Below, piece by piece: positions 52,764 through 64,000 of a DNA stretch of 64,000 bases. The stretch spans positions 1 to 64,000 of the forward strand of contig NZ_AYPQ01000006.1 in NCBI RefSeq assembly GCF_000633635.1. Direction: 5' to 3'. Source of the DNA: Enterococcus crotali. GTDB lineage: Bacteria; Bacillota; Bacilli; Lactobacillales; Enterococcaceae. The stretch's first letter is position 1. Every line of letters starts with the position of its first letter. Both the position numbers and the translations under genes were made by a program. Below the pieces are notes generated by a model that saw only the letters and a program-made list of their open reading frames with translations, searched no databases and was not told where the DNA came from.

Positions 52764-53405
52764 TTAATTGATTTCAGCTAGTTTATTTTCAATCAACTGG
52801 ATCACTTCTTTTTTCGCTTCTTCATCCTCGATAAAGTCATATTTGTCTCCATCAATTTGGATTTTAGGACTTTCGTTATAGTCTTCAAACCATTGCTCAT
52901 AGCGTGTATTCAACTCTTTATAATAATCATACAAAGATGGGTCTTGTTCTACTTGTTCATAAGGGCGTCCTCGTCTTTGAATCCGCTCCAGCATTTTGGG
53001 AAAGGATATTTTAATGTGGACTAGTAAATCTGGTCGCTTTTTGTGAGCCGCAAAAGGTAGCTCTTGTAACATATTTTCTAATAAAGAATCATACACTTTT
53101 ACTTCTGTTTCATTTGCTCTACCTAAATCAGCATTTAAATGGAATAATAAAGAGTCTTCATATATAGAACGATCTAAGACATTATTTTCATGAGATAGTG
53201 CTTGTTTAATACTATCAAATCGTTTATTCAAGAAATAAATTTGTAGTAAAAATGCATATTTTTTTGGATCTGCATAAAATAAAGGCAATACTTCATTATC
53301 ATCGACCGATTCATAAAAAGCATCTGACCCTAAATGTTCCGAAATAATTTCTGTTAAACTAGATTTTCCTGCACCAATTGTGCCTGCTAAAACGATCACT
53401 GCCAT
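52764..53405 (-). CDS. Deoxynucleoside kinase (dAK/dGK type)
   Basis: A 213-aa P-loop kinase: AGTIGAGKSSLTEIISEHLG (residues 5-24), the ERS/DRS motif VLDRSIYEDSLLF and a lid RIQRRGRPYEQ. Family members phosphorylate deoxyadenosine/deoxyguanosine in salvage. It lies 8 nt after pnuC on the same strand. That pairing raises the possibility that it, or a promiscuous activity of it, traps imported nicotinamide riboside; this is inference. Confidence 0.88.
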   Translation of the reverse strand: MAVIVLAGTIGAGKSSLTEIISEHLGSDAFYESVDDNEVLPLFYADPKKYAFLLQIYFLNKRFDSIKQALSHENNVLDRSIYEDSLLFHLNADLGRANETEVKVYDSLLENMLQELPFAAHKKRPDLLVHIKISFPKMLERIQRRGRPYEQVEQDPSLYDYYKELNTRYEQWFEDYNESPKIQIDGDKYDFIEDEEAKKEVIQLIENKLAEIN

Positions 53406-53413
53406 CGAACTCC

Positions 53414-54109
53414 CTACCTATTAATAATTATTTTTTTGATTTTTAACCAATGGATCATACCGTAAATAGAATTGATCGTATACATGCAGTACATGACAAA
53501 TAACGCATAATCGCCTCCAGCATGCATACCTGCTCTAAACCATAATACTATTGAAAAAAGGTTTCCTAATAACCAAAAAACGAATTGTGACTGATACCTT
53601 TTGATCATCAATAGCATCGCCGTTGCAGACACGCTGAATGTCACTGCATCAAGAATCTGTTGAGCATCATTGACAAAGCCTAACAAATAATAGGCGATAA
53701 CACCAATTGCCAACCACACCAGTCCAGCATACAGCCATTGAATGCCTTTGAGCATTTTGACATCTGTCACATTTCCAGATCCATCGTCACTGACTTTTAA
53801 CCATGTGTATAAACCTGCAATATCCATGATAATATAAAAGCTTTGTAGCAAAACCTCGGCATATACACGCGTTTTAAAGCCAAAATAGCCTATGATCAAT
53901 GCACTTATAAAACCAAATATATAATTGCTCGCTTTCCCTTGAGCGATTAGATTAACACAAATAATACCGGATAAACCGCCCATTAGAGTGATCCAACTAG
54001 ACGGATTAAAAGAAAACGCGACTAATTGTACACAAATCATTGTGAGTAAAAAAAGGTAGTTTTTTCGTTTCCAACCTTTAAAATCATTGATAATAAAATT
54101 TGAACCCAT
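53414..54109 (-). CDS. pnuC: Nicotinamide riboside transporter PnuC
   Basis: A ~231-aa protein with seven hydrophobic segments and the PnuC pattern: GLSGIICVNLIAQGKASNYIFG, YAEVLLQSFYIIMDIAGLYTW and a C-terminal GGDYALFVMYCMYTINSIYGMIHW. It imports nicotinamide riboside by facilitated diffusion. The start is uncertain: ATG 54109 has AAAGG 10 nt upstream, and GTG 54127 is also in frame. It is the first gene of a two-gene unit with the kinase. Confidence 0.88.
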   Translation of the reverse strand: MGSNFIINDFKGWKRKNYLFLLTMICVQLVAFSFNPSSWITLMGGLSGIICVNLIAQGKASNYIFGFISALIIGYFGFKTRVYAEVLLQSFYIIMDIAGLYTWLKVSDDGSGNVTDVKMLKGIQWLYAGLVWLAIGVIAYYLLGFVNDAQQILDAVTFSVSATAMLLMIKRYQSQFVFWLLGNLFSIVLWFRAGMHAGGDYALFVMYCMYTINSIYGMIHWLKIKKIIINR

Positions 54110-54321
54110 TTCAAATAAACCTTTCACTTGTCCTATTTATCATTTTCTGCAGAGATGACGACTTATTAAATTTACCTCTCTTTCAAATACAAGTCAATGA
54201 GAATCCTTCTCAATCATTGATTATGAGATATTTTTTATACAATATATTGTGTTTTTTAATTTTCAAACCCCATATATTGTGTTCCACCTAGTTTCCACGC
54301 TTTAATCAGATCTGGCAAAAC

Positions 54322-54362
54322 AAAAAATATCTAAGACAAATCTGTCTTAGATACTCTTTTTT
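54322..54362. terminator. Terminator of the gatCAB-dgkB transcript
   Basis: ATCTAAGACA and TGTCTTAGAT form a perfect stem with an AATC loop. The minus strand reads into T6. Confidence 0.85.
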
Positions 54363-54373
54363 ATCTTGAACGT

Positions 54374-55432
54374 TTAACCAATTTTGCCATTATTATCAAT
54401 GTCTTCTTCAGTCAACCGTTCAACTTCTTTTACAAATTCTTTGCTTGTTTCAAGGTACTCATCTTCTTCATCAGAATCGTTATTATAATCATCTAAAACT
54501 GAACCCATGATTGCATTAGATGGAATAGCATCTGCATTGGCAAACATTTCGATATGCTGATGTAAATTAGTAAATTCCATCGGTGCATCGCCGCCATACT
54601 CACCATCTAAATTGATCATCATACGACTATTGGTTTCCAACGTTTCAGCATGTAACCGACTGGTTTTTGTATAAATCAAGCGATTATCTTCTATATGTTT
54701 ACCGCCATTAAGCATTAATGCTGCTAAATGTAAAATCTCAAAAACATTGGCTGTTTTTACGATAATTAGAGAAAATTTTCCATCATCTAGTTTTGCATCA
54801 GGTGCAATCTTTTCAAAACCACCAACTGAATTAGTTAGTCCTAAGAAAAACATTGAAGCATTGCCTTCATAAACACCTTCATCATATTCCATCCGCATTT
54901 TGATCGGTTTAACACGCGGCAGCATTTCAGCCCCTTTAGCCAAATAAGCTAAATAACCAAAAATACTTTTAAGTTCTGAAGGAACTTCATAGGTCAATTC
55001 AGTTAAATGGCCGCCAGCTGCAATATTGATAAAATAACTGTCTTGTGCTTTACCGATATCCATTTTGACGGTTTGATTTTTTTTGATGACTTCTGCGGCT
55101 TTAAGAATATTATCTCTAGGAATTTTTAATGCTCTTGCATAGTCATTGGTTGTTCCAGCAGGAATGATCGCCATCGACGGTCTTTTTTCTAAAGGAGCAA
55201 TGCCATTGACGACTTCATTGATCGTCCCATCACCGCCAGCCGCTACGATTAGGTCAAACCCTAATTCTGCAACTCGGCGTGCTTCGTTTTTAGCGGAATT
55301 TTCTTCTGGAGTTGTAGCAAAAGCACTAGTTTCATATCCGCATTCTTCTACCACAGAAAGAATATCAGCTAGGTTTTTTTTGACTAATTCTTTTCCTGAA
55401 GTTGGATTATAAATCACTCTTGCTTTTTTCAT
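54374..55432 (-). CDS. dgkB: Diacylglycerol kinase DgkB
   Basis: A 352-aa soluble lipid kinase: ARVIYNPTSGKELVKKNL at the start, nucleotide motif VAAGGDGTINEVVNG, IPAGTTNDYARALKIPR, and a C-terminal LDGEYGGDAPMEF. DgkB returns diacylglycerol made during lipoteichoic acid synthesis to phosphatidic acid. It is longer than Bacillus DgkB by an acidic C-terminal tail (DDYNNDSDEEDEYL). It follows gatB by 16 nt, as in many Firmicutes. Confidence 0.93.
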   Translation of the reverse strand: MKKARVIYNPTSGKELVKKNLADILSVVEECGYETSAFATTPEENSAKNEARRVAELGFDLIVAAGGDGTINEVVNGIAPLEKRPSMAIIPAGTTNDYARALKIPRDNILKAAEVIKKNQTVKMDIGKAQDSYFINIAAGGHLTELTYEVPSELKSIFGYLAYLAKGAEMLPRVKPIKMRMEYDEGVYEGNASMFFLGLTNSVGGFEKIAPDAKLDDGKFSLIIVKTANVFEILHLAALMLNGGKHIEDNRLIYTKTSRLHAETLETNSRMMINLDGEYGGDAPMEFTNLHQHIEMFANADAIPSNAIMGSVLDDYNNDSDEEDEYLETSKEFVKEVERLTEEDIDNNGKIG

Positions 55433-55448
55433 AATCTTTCGCTGCTTT

Positions 55449-56879
55449 CTAGCGTTTTGCTAATTCTTCTTGGAGCAATTTGTTTACAACGCCTGGGTTC
55501 GCTTGTCCTTTGGTTGCTTTCATGATTTGGCCAACTAAAAAGCCAACTGCACGATCTTTTCCATTTTTGAAATCATCAACAGATTGTTGGTTATTATCCA
55601 ATACTTCATTGATGATCGGTAATAATTGTGATGGATCAGATAATTGAACAAGTCCTTTTGCTTCAACCACTTCTTTGGCATCGCCACCGTTTTCGATCAA
55701 CTCTTTAAAGACTTTTTTAGCGATTTTAGAGCTGATTGTACCATCTTCGATCAAGGTGATCATCCCCGCCAAGTTAGCAGGCGTTAATTTTGTATCTGGT
55801 AATTCGATTTTTTCACTATTTAAATAAGCTGAAACTTCACCCATCAACCAGTTAGATACTTGTTTGGCATCTGCGCCTTCATTTAATGCTGCTTCAAAGA
55901 AATCAGACATTTCTTTTGTTAGCGTTAGAACCATTGCATCGTATTCTGGTAAGCCTAGTTCTTTGATATAGCGAGCACGACGAGAAGCCGGCATTTCAGG
56001 TAAGCTGTGACGAACACGTTCGATCCACTCATCATCAATTGCAAAACGAGGTACATCAGGTTCTGGGAAGTAACGGTAGTCACTTGACCCTTCTTTAACA
56101 CGCATCAATAATGTTTTGTTGGTTGTTTCATCAAAACGGCGTGTTTCTTGTTGGATTTCTCCACCAGATAATAACACTTTCGCTTGACGTTTTTCTTCAA
56201 ATGCTAGACCTTTTTTTACAAAACTCATTGAGTTTAAGTTTTTAAGTTCGGCTTTTGTTCCAAATTCTTCTTGACCATATGGACGTAAAGAAATATTGGC
56301 GTCACAACGCATTGATCCTTCTTCCATTTTCACGTCAGAAACACCTGTGAAAAGGATGATTGAACGGATAGCTTCTAAGTAAGCATAGGCTTCTTCCGGT
56401 GAACGCATATCCGCTTCTGAAACGATTTCGATCAGCGGTGTCCCTTGACGGTTTAAGTCAACATAAGAATAACCGCCGTCACCATGGATATTTTTCCCAG
56501 CATCTTCTTCTAAATGCACACGTTCGATACGAATACGTTTTGTTTTACCTTCCACTTCAATATCGATCCAACCATCGTGACCGATCGGTTGATCGAATTG
56601 AGAAATTTGGTAGGCTTTGGGATTATCTGGATAGAAATAGTTTTTACGGTCAAAATGCGTATCTTTTGAGATTTCGCAATTTAACGCAAGCGCTGCTTTC
56701 ATACCAAATTCAAGGGCTTGTTTATTCATAACAGGTAATACGCCTGGGTAACCCCAGTCGATCACGTTTGTATTGCTATTTGGTTCTGCTCCAAAGTGAG
56801 CTGGGGCAGGTGAAAAAATTTTGGAATTTGTTTTTAATTCTACGTGGACCTCAAGTCCGATGACAGTTTCAAAATTCAT
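55449..56879 (-). CDS. gatB: Aspartyl/glutamyl-tRNA amidotransferase subunit B
   Basis: A 476-aa subunit that phosphorylates and amidates Glu-tRNA(Gln) or Asp-tRNA(Asn). The catalytic cradle shows [48 protein letters not shown] and [13 protein letters not shown]. The C-terminal YqeY-like tail holds [13 protein letters not shown]. It overlaps gatA by one base (TAATG). Confidence 0.97.
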   Translation of the reverse strand: MNFETVIGLEVHVELKTNSKIFSPAPAHFGAEPNSNTNVIDWGYPGVLPVMNKQALEFGMKAALALNCEISKDTHFDRKNYFYPDNPKAYQISQFDQPIGHDGWIDIEVEGKTKRIRIERVHLEEDAGKNIHGDGGYSYVDLNRQGTPLIEIVSEADMRSPEEAYAYLEAIRSIILFTGVSDVKMEEGSMRCDANISLRPYGQEEFGTKAELKNLNSMSFVKKGLAFEEKRQAKVLLSGGEIQQETRRFDETTNKTLLMRVKEGSSDYRYFPEPDVPRFAIDDEWIERVRHSLPEMPASRRARYIKELGLPEYDAMVLTLTKEMSDFFEAALNEGADAKQVSNWLMGEVSAYLNSEKIELPDTKLTPANLAGMITLIEDGTISSKIAKKVFKELIENGGDAKEVVEAKGLVQLSDPSQLLPIINEVLDNNQQSVDDFKNGKDRAVGFLVGQIMKATKGQANPGVVNKLLQEELAKR

Positions 56880-58348
56880 TAGTCATTCCCCCCTAAGATC
56901 ACAGGTTTTTTCGTATGGAAATCTGTTGCTTGTTCAAAGGCATATGCCGCTTTGTACATCGTACTTTCATCAAAAGCTTTACCAATGATTTGTAAACCAA
57001 CTGGTAATCCTTCTGAGAATCCAGCTGGAATTGACATACCAGGTAAGCCAGCTAAATTGACTGGAATCGTCAATAAATCATTCATATACATTGTAATCGG
57101 ATCATTGATATTTTCACCTAAGCCAAATGCAACAGTTGGTGAAGCAGGGCCAATGATGATATCATATTTTTCAAAAACATTATCAAAATCTTGCTTGATC
57201 AAGGTTCTAACTTGTCCAGCTTTTTTAAAGTGAGCATCGTAATGTCCCGCACTTAACGAGAATGTACCAAGCATAATACGACGTTTTACTTCTATACCAA
57301 ACCCTTCAGAACGTGAATTTACATATACATCTTCAAGATTTTTCACGTTTTCAGAACGATAGCCATAACGAATCCCATCAAAACGTTGTAGGTTTGAGCT
57401 TGCTTCTGATGAAGCGATGATATAATAAACAGCTACGCCATATTTAGAATGAGGCAAGCTAACTTCTTCTACTGTTGCACCTAAGGCTTTAAATGTTTCC
57501 GCCGCTTTAAGAACAGCTTCTTTAACGCCAGCATCCACCCCTTCACCTAAATATTCTTTAGGTAAAGCAACCTTCATGCCTTTGATATCACCAGTTAAAC
57601 CAGCAGTAAAATCAGGAACAGAGGTACCAGCTGAAGTACCGTCTTTTTCATCAAAGCCACTGATTGCGTTCAGTGCTAATGCGTTGTCTTTAACATTTCT
57701 TGTCAATGGACCGATTTGATCTAAACTAGATGAAAAGGCGATCAATCCAAAACGAGAAACACGCCCGTAAGTTGGTTTCATCCCAACGATTCCGTTAAAT
57801 GATGCGGGTTGACGAATACTGCCACCTGTATCAGTTCCTAATGAAACAGGTACTTGACCTGCTGCTACAGCTGCGGCAGAACCACCAGAAGATCCTCCAG
57901 GAACTTTAGTATGATCCCATGCATTCTTTGTTTTCTTGAAGTACGATGTTTCCGTACTTCCGCCCATCGCAAATTCATCCATGTTCAATTTCCCAACAGG
58001 GATCATATCTGCTTGATAGACTTTATCCATAACAGTTGCATCATAAATAGGATTGAAGTTGTGAAGCATTTTTGATGCTGCTGTCGTTAAAATATCTTTG
58101 GTTACGATATTATCTTTGATCCCAATTGGTATACCTGCTAAAGGATTTGATTCAGTAATGCCTTTAAGATCGATTGCTTTCGCTAATGCCAAGGCTTTTT
58201 CATCACTGATCGTAATAAAGGAATCCACGTCTTTTTCTGTCTCATTGATGCGATTTAACGTAGCTTGTGTTAAATCTGTTGCAGTGATTTCTTTTGAAAC
58301 AAGTAAATCATGCAATTCTGTTAATGACTTATCGTATAATTTTTCCAT
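56879..58348 (-). CDS. gatA: Aspartyl/glutamyl-tRNA amidotransferase subunit A
   Basis: A 489-aa amidase-signature enzyme that releases ammonia from glutamine for GatB. The Ser-cisSer-Lys triad is visible: Lys in [14 protein letters not shown], Ser in [14 protein letters not shown], and Ser in [14 protein letters not shown]. It overlaps gatC and gatB by one base each. Confidence 0.97.
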   Translation of the reverse strand: MEKLYDKSLTELHDLLVSKEITATDLTQATLNRINETEKDVDSFITISDEKALALAKAIDLKGITESNPLAGIPIGIKDNIVTKDILTTAASKMLHNFNPIYDATVMDKVYQADMIPVGKLNMDEFAMGGSTETSYFKKTKNAWDHTKVPGGSSGGSAAAVAAGQVPVSLGTDTGGSIRQPASFNGIVGMKPTYGRVSRFGLIAFSSSLDQIGPLTRNVKDNALALNAISGFDEKDGTSAGTSVPDFTAGLTGDIKGMKVALPKEYLGEGVDAGVKEAVLKAAETFKALGATVEEVSLPHSKYGVAVYYIIASSEASSNLQRFDGIRYGYRSENVKNLEDVYVNSRSEGFGIEVKRRIMLGTFSLSAGHYDAHFKKAGQVRTLIKQDFDNVFEKYDIIIGPASPTVAFGLGENINDPITMYMNDLLTIPVNLAGLPGMSIPAGFSEGLPVGLQIIGKAFDESTMYKAAYAFEQATDFHTKKPVILGGND

Positions 58349-58653
58349 TATGCACCAGCCTCCCCATTGTCGATAATTGCTGGCACTTTAATGTAGCCAT
58401 TCTCTGATTCTGGTACGTTTTTCATTAACTCGTTACGATCCATACCAGGTGTTGCTACATCTTCTCTCATTACATTGATTGATTGCGCAACGTTAGAGGT
58501 AAATGGAACACCCTCTGTATCTACTTCTTCTAATAATTCCACCATGTCGATGATTTTGCCTAATTGATCAGTAAAGTCTTTTAACTCCTCATTGGAAAAA
58601 GACAGTTTGGACAATTTGGCTACATGTTTTGCTTTTTCTTCACTGATTGCCAT
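58348..58653 (-). CDS. gatC: Aspartyl/glutamyl-tRNA amidotransferase subunit C
   Basis: A 101-aa helical linker subunit that wraps GatA and GatB together: [20 protein letters not shown] and [19 protein letters not shown], then a [12 protein letters not shown] belt. It is the first gene of the gatCAB-dgkB operon. It is separated from ligA by about 200 bp that hold its promoter. Confidence 0.95.
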   Translation of the reverse strand: MAISEEKAKHVAKLSKLSFSNEELKDFTDQLGKIIDMVELLEEVDTEGVPFTSNVAQSINVMREDVATPGMDRNELMKNVPESENGYIKVPAIIDNGEAGA

Positions 58654-58852
58654 GGATACCCTTCTTTCCTTTAGAAAAACTCACTCAAGAGTTCACTAGT
58701 TCATTTTTATACTGTTCAACGACATTTTGCGTTAAAAAACAGCTTTTTTCTTATTCTATCATAAAATTCTAAGAATTTTTGAAAGAGATGGAAGAAAATA
58801 GTCTGAAAATGTAAAAAATAGCACCGAACAGTCGATTTGTTTCATTTTTAAG

Positions 58853-63153
<4,301 letters not shown>

Positions 63154-63310
63154 CAACGTCCTCTCTCTTTTTTCAATCTTATACATTATACCAAATATAG
63201 CAGGAAAATTCTTTAATAATGATGGAATTCTCGGAACAATATTTTCTTTTTGAACGATGTTGATTATGATGACAACTCAACTTTACTTATTGTTTTTGTT
63301 GATTCGAAAG

Positions 63311-63880
63311 GGATAAAAAAACTCACTCAATAAAGAGTGAGACCAAAAAATAAAAAGTACAAAGACTGCTAAATAGTATTTCAATCCACTCACTCAATAA
63401 AGAGTGAGACCTAAATTGCTACCCCAACCAGCTAGACGACCACTAATTTCAACCCACTCACTCAATAAAGAGTGAGACACACAAGCAGAAGGTTCTGATT
63501 TTTCACACGCAGATTTCAATCCACTCACTCAATAAAGAGTGAGACTCAATTTTTTGTTTCAAATCATCCATCAACTTTTATTTCAATCCACTCACTCAAT
63601 AAAGAGTGAGACTGGAATGACGAGTTGAAGTATCAAAAAGGCTTACTATTTCAATCCACTCACTCAATAAAGAGTGAGACTCTTTCGCACTGATCACGCT
63701 AACTTTCTTCTTAGAATTTCAATCCACTCACTCAATAAAGAGTGAGACCGAACAAAGTCCAGCTTGTTGATTTTCGTAAAACATTTCAATCCACTCACTC
63801 AATAAAGAGTGAGACGTTTTAAAGAAAAATCGTTCCTTTTATCGTTAATTTCAATCCACTCACTCAATAAAGAGTGAGAC
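63311..63880 (-). CRISPR. CRISPR array, nine 33-bp repeats and eight spacers, I-C-like repeat
   Basis: Repeats start at 63311, 63378, 63446, 63513, 63580, 63648, 63716, 63783 and 63848. Spacers are 32-35 bp. On the minus strand the repeat begins GTCTCACTCTTTATTGAG and ends TGAGTGGATTGAAAT; CTCACTC-TTTATT-GAGTGAG forms a 7-bp hairpin and leaves an 11-nt TGGATTGAAAT handle, as in subtype I-C. The leftmost repeat is degenerate in its last 10 bases, marking the old end. The repeat at 63446 has one change. So transcription runs leftward from the right-hand side. Confidence 0.97.
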
Positions 63881-64000
63881 AGCGAAAAAGTAATAAAAAA
63901 CTTACAAATTCGCTATTTTAAAATATTAAATCCAACTGAAAATGAAAAAAAGATGAGAAAAAATGCTATTCACCCTCTATTTTCAGCTAAATTCTGGTGC
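63881..64000 (-). promoter_or_regulatory. CRISPR leader (part)
   Basis: AT-rich, non-coding sequence next to the perfect-repeat end of the array. On the minus strand it has long T runs before the first repeat. It continues beyond the window, where cas genes would be expected. Confidence 0.7.

Noticed and set aside
54100-54291. 63-aa plus-strand frame over the pnuC 5' end
   Set aside because: No SD, antisense to pnuC, and composition like non-coding AT-rich sequence.
54128-54373. NAD+-II riboswitch upstream of pnuC
   Set aside because: No matching conserved hairpin set was seen; the region is AT-rich and lies partly within the dgkB terminator.
63187-63310. cas gene fragments between pcrA and the array
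   Set aside because: The 124 bp hold only the pcrA upstream region and the degenerate end of the array; no coding similarity is visible.

Overview
The window looks like the chromosome of an Enterococcus or close relative (Bacillota, Lactobacillales). The evidence is low GC, strong AGGAGG ribosome sites, a WxL surface-protein cluster, a DUF1149 gene, a CstR/CoA-persulfide-reductase cluster, and a gatCAB - dgkB block beside ligA and pcrA. Species cannot be named from the sequence alone. No rRNA or tRNA gene was seen.

Layout. 1-319 is the end of an IS3/IS150-type insertion sequence. 442-6223 holds housekeeping and transport genes (SLC13-type permease, trhO, VOC protein, MBL hydrolase, tcyP, DUF1149). 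6360-8575 is an ACT-domain / PFL operon in which each gene is preceded by a tandem pair of ~110-nt hairpin elements. 8666-14829 carries regulators and a Ytr-like ABC exporter operon (GntR - ATPase - membrane protein - ATPase - permease - anchored protein). 15090-18345 is a broken Crp/Fnr gene followed by a persulfide-detoxification operon with a CstR-type operator. 18446-25715 is the WxL cluster with a frameshifted winged-helix regulator. 25822-28361 is a TetR gene divergent from an Mga-type regulator. 28572-34543 is a glucosaminidase / FtsX-like / two-component operon and a broken glycosidase lipoprotein gene; both transcription units carry the same 21-bp upstream box. 34590-44432 is a string of small regulator/effector pairs: MerR-SDR, TetR-ABC transporter, Rrf2-DMT. 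44433-46004 has no protein gene but contains two tandem, covarying small-RNA units. 46005-51001 has GNAT, XRE-PTS IIB-like, TetR, a frameshifted FadH-like oxidoreductase, a possible 26-aa membrane peptide and an autoregulated MerR. 51155-63153 is core genome (rlmD, deoxynucleoside kinase, pnuC, dgkB, gatBAC, ligA, pcrA). 63311-63880 is a CRISPR array of nine I-C-like repeats transcribed leftward; its leader and presumably its cas genes lie to the right, outside the window.

Three observations stand out. First, a repeated structured 5'-UTR element occurs in six copies at three loci, always in tandem pairs and ending at the same AAATTTAGGAGGAA ribosome site. Second, the paired small RNAs at 44.7-45.1 kb differ by compensatory changes. 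Third, at least seven reading frames are broken by exactly one missing base, mostly in homopolymers, while the core genes are intact. Either these are true accessory pseudogenes or phase-variable switches, or the assembly has indel errors; raw reads would decide.
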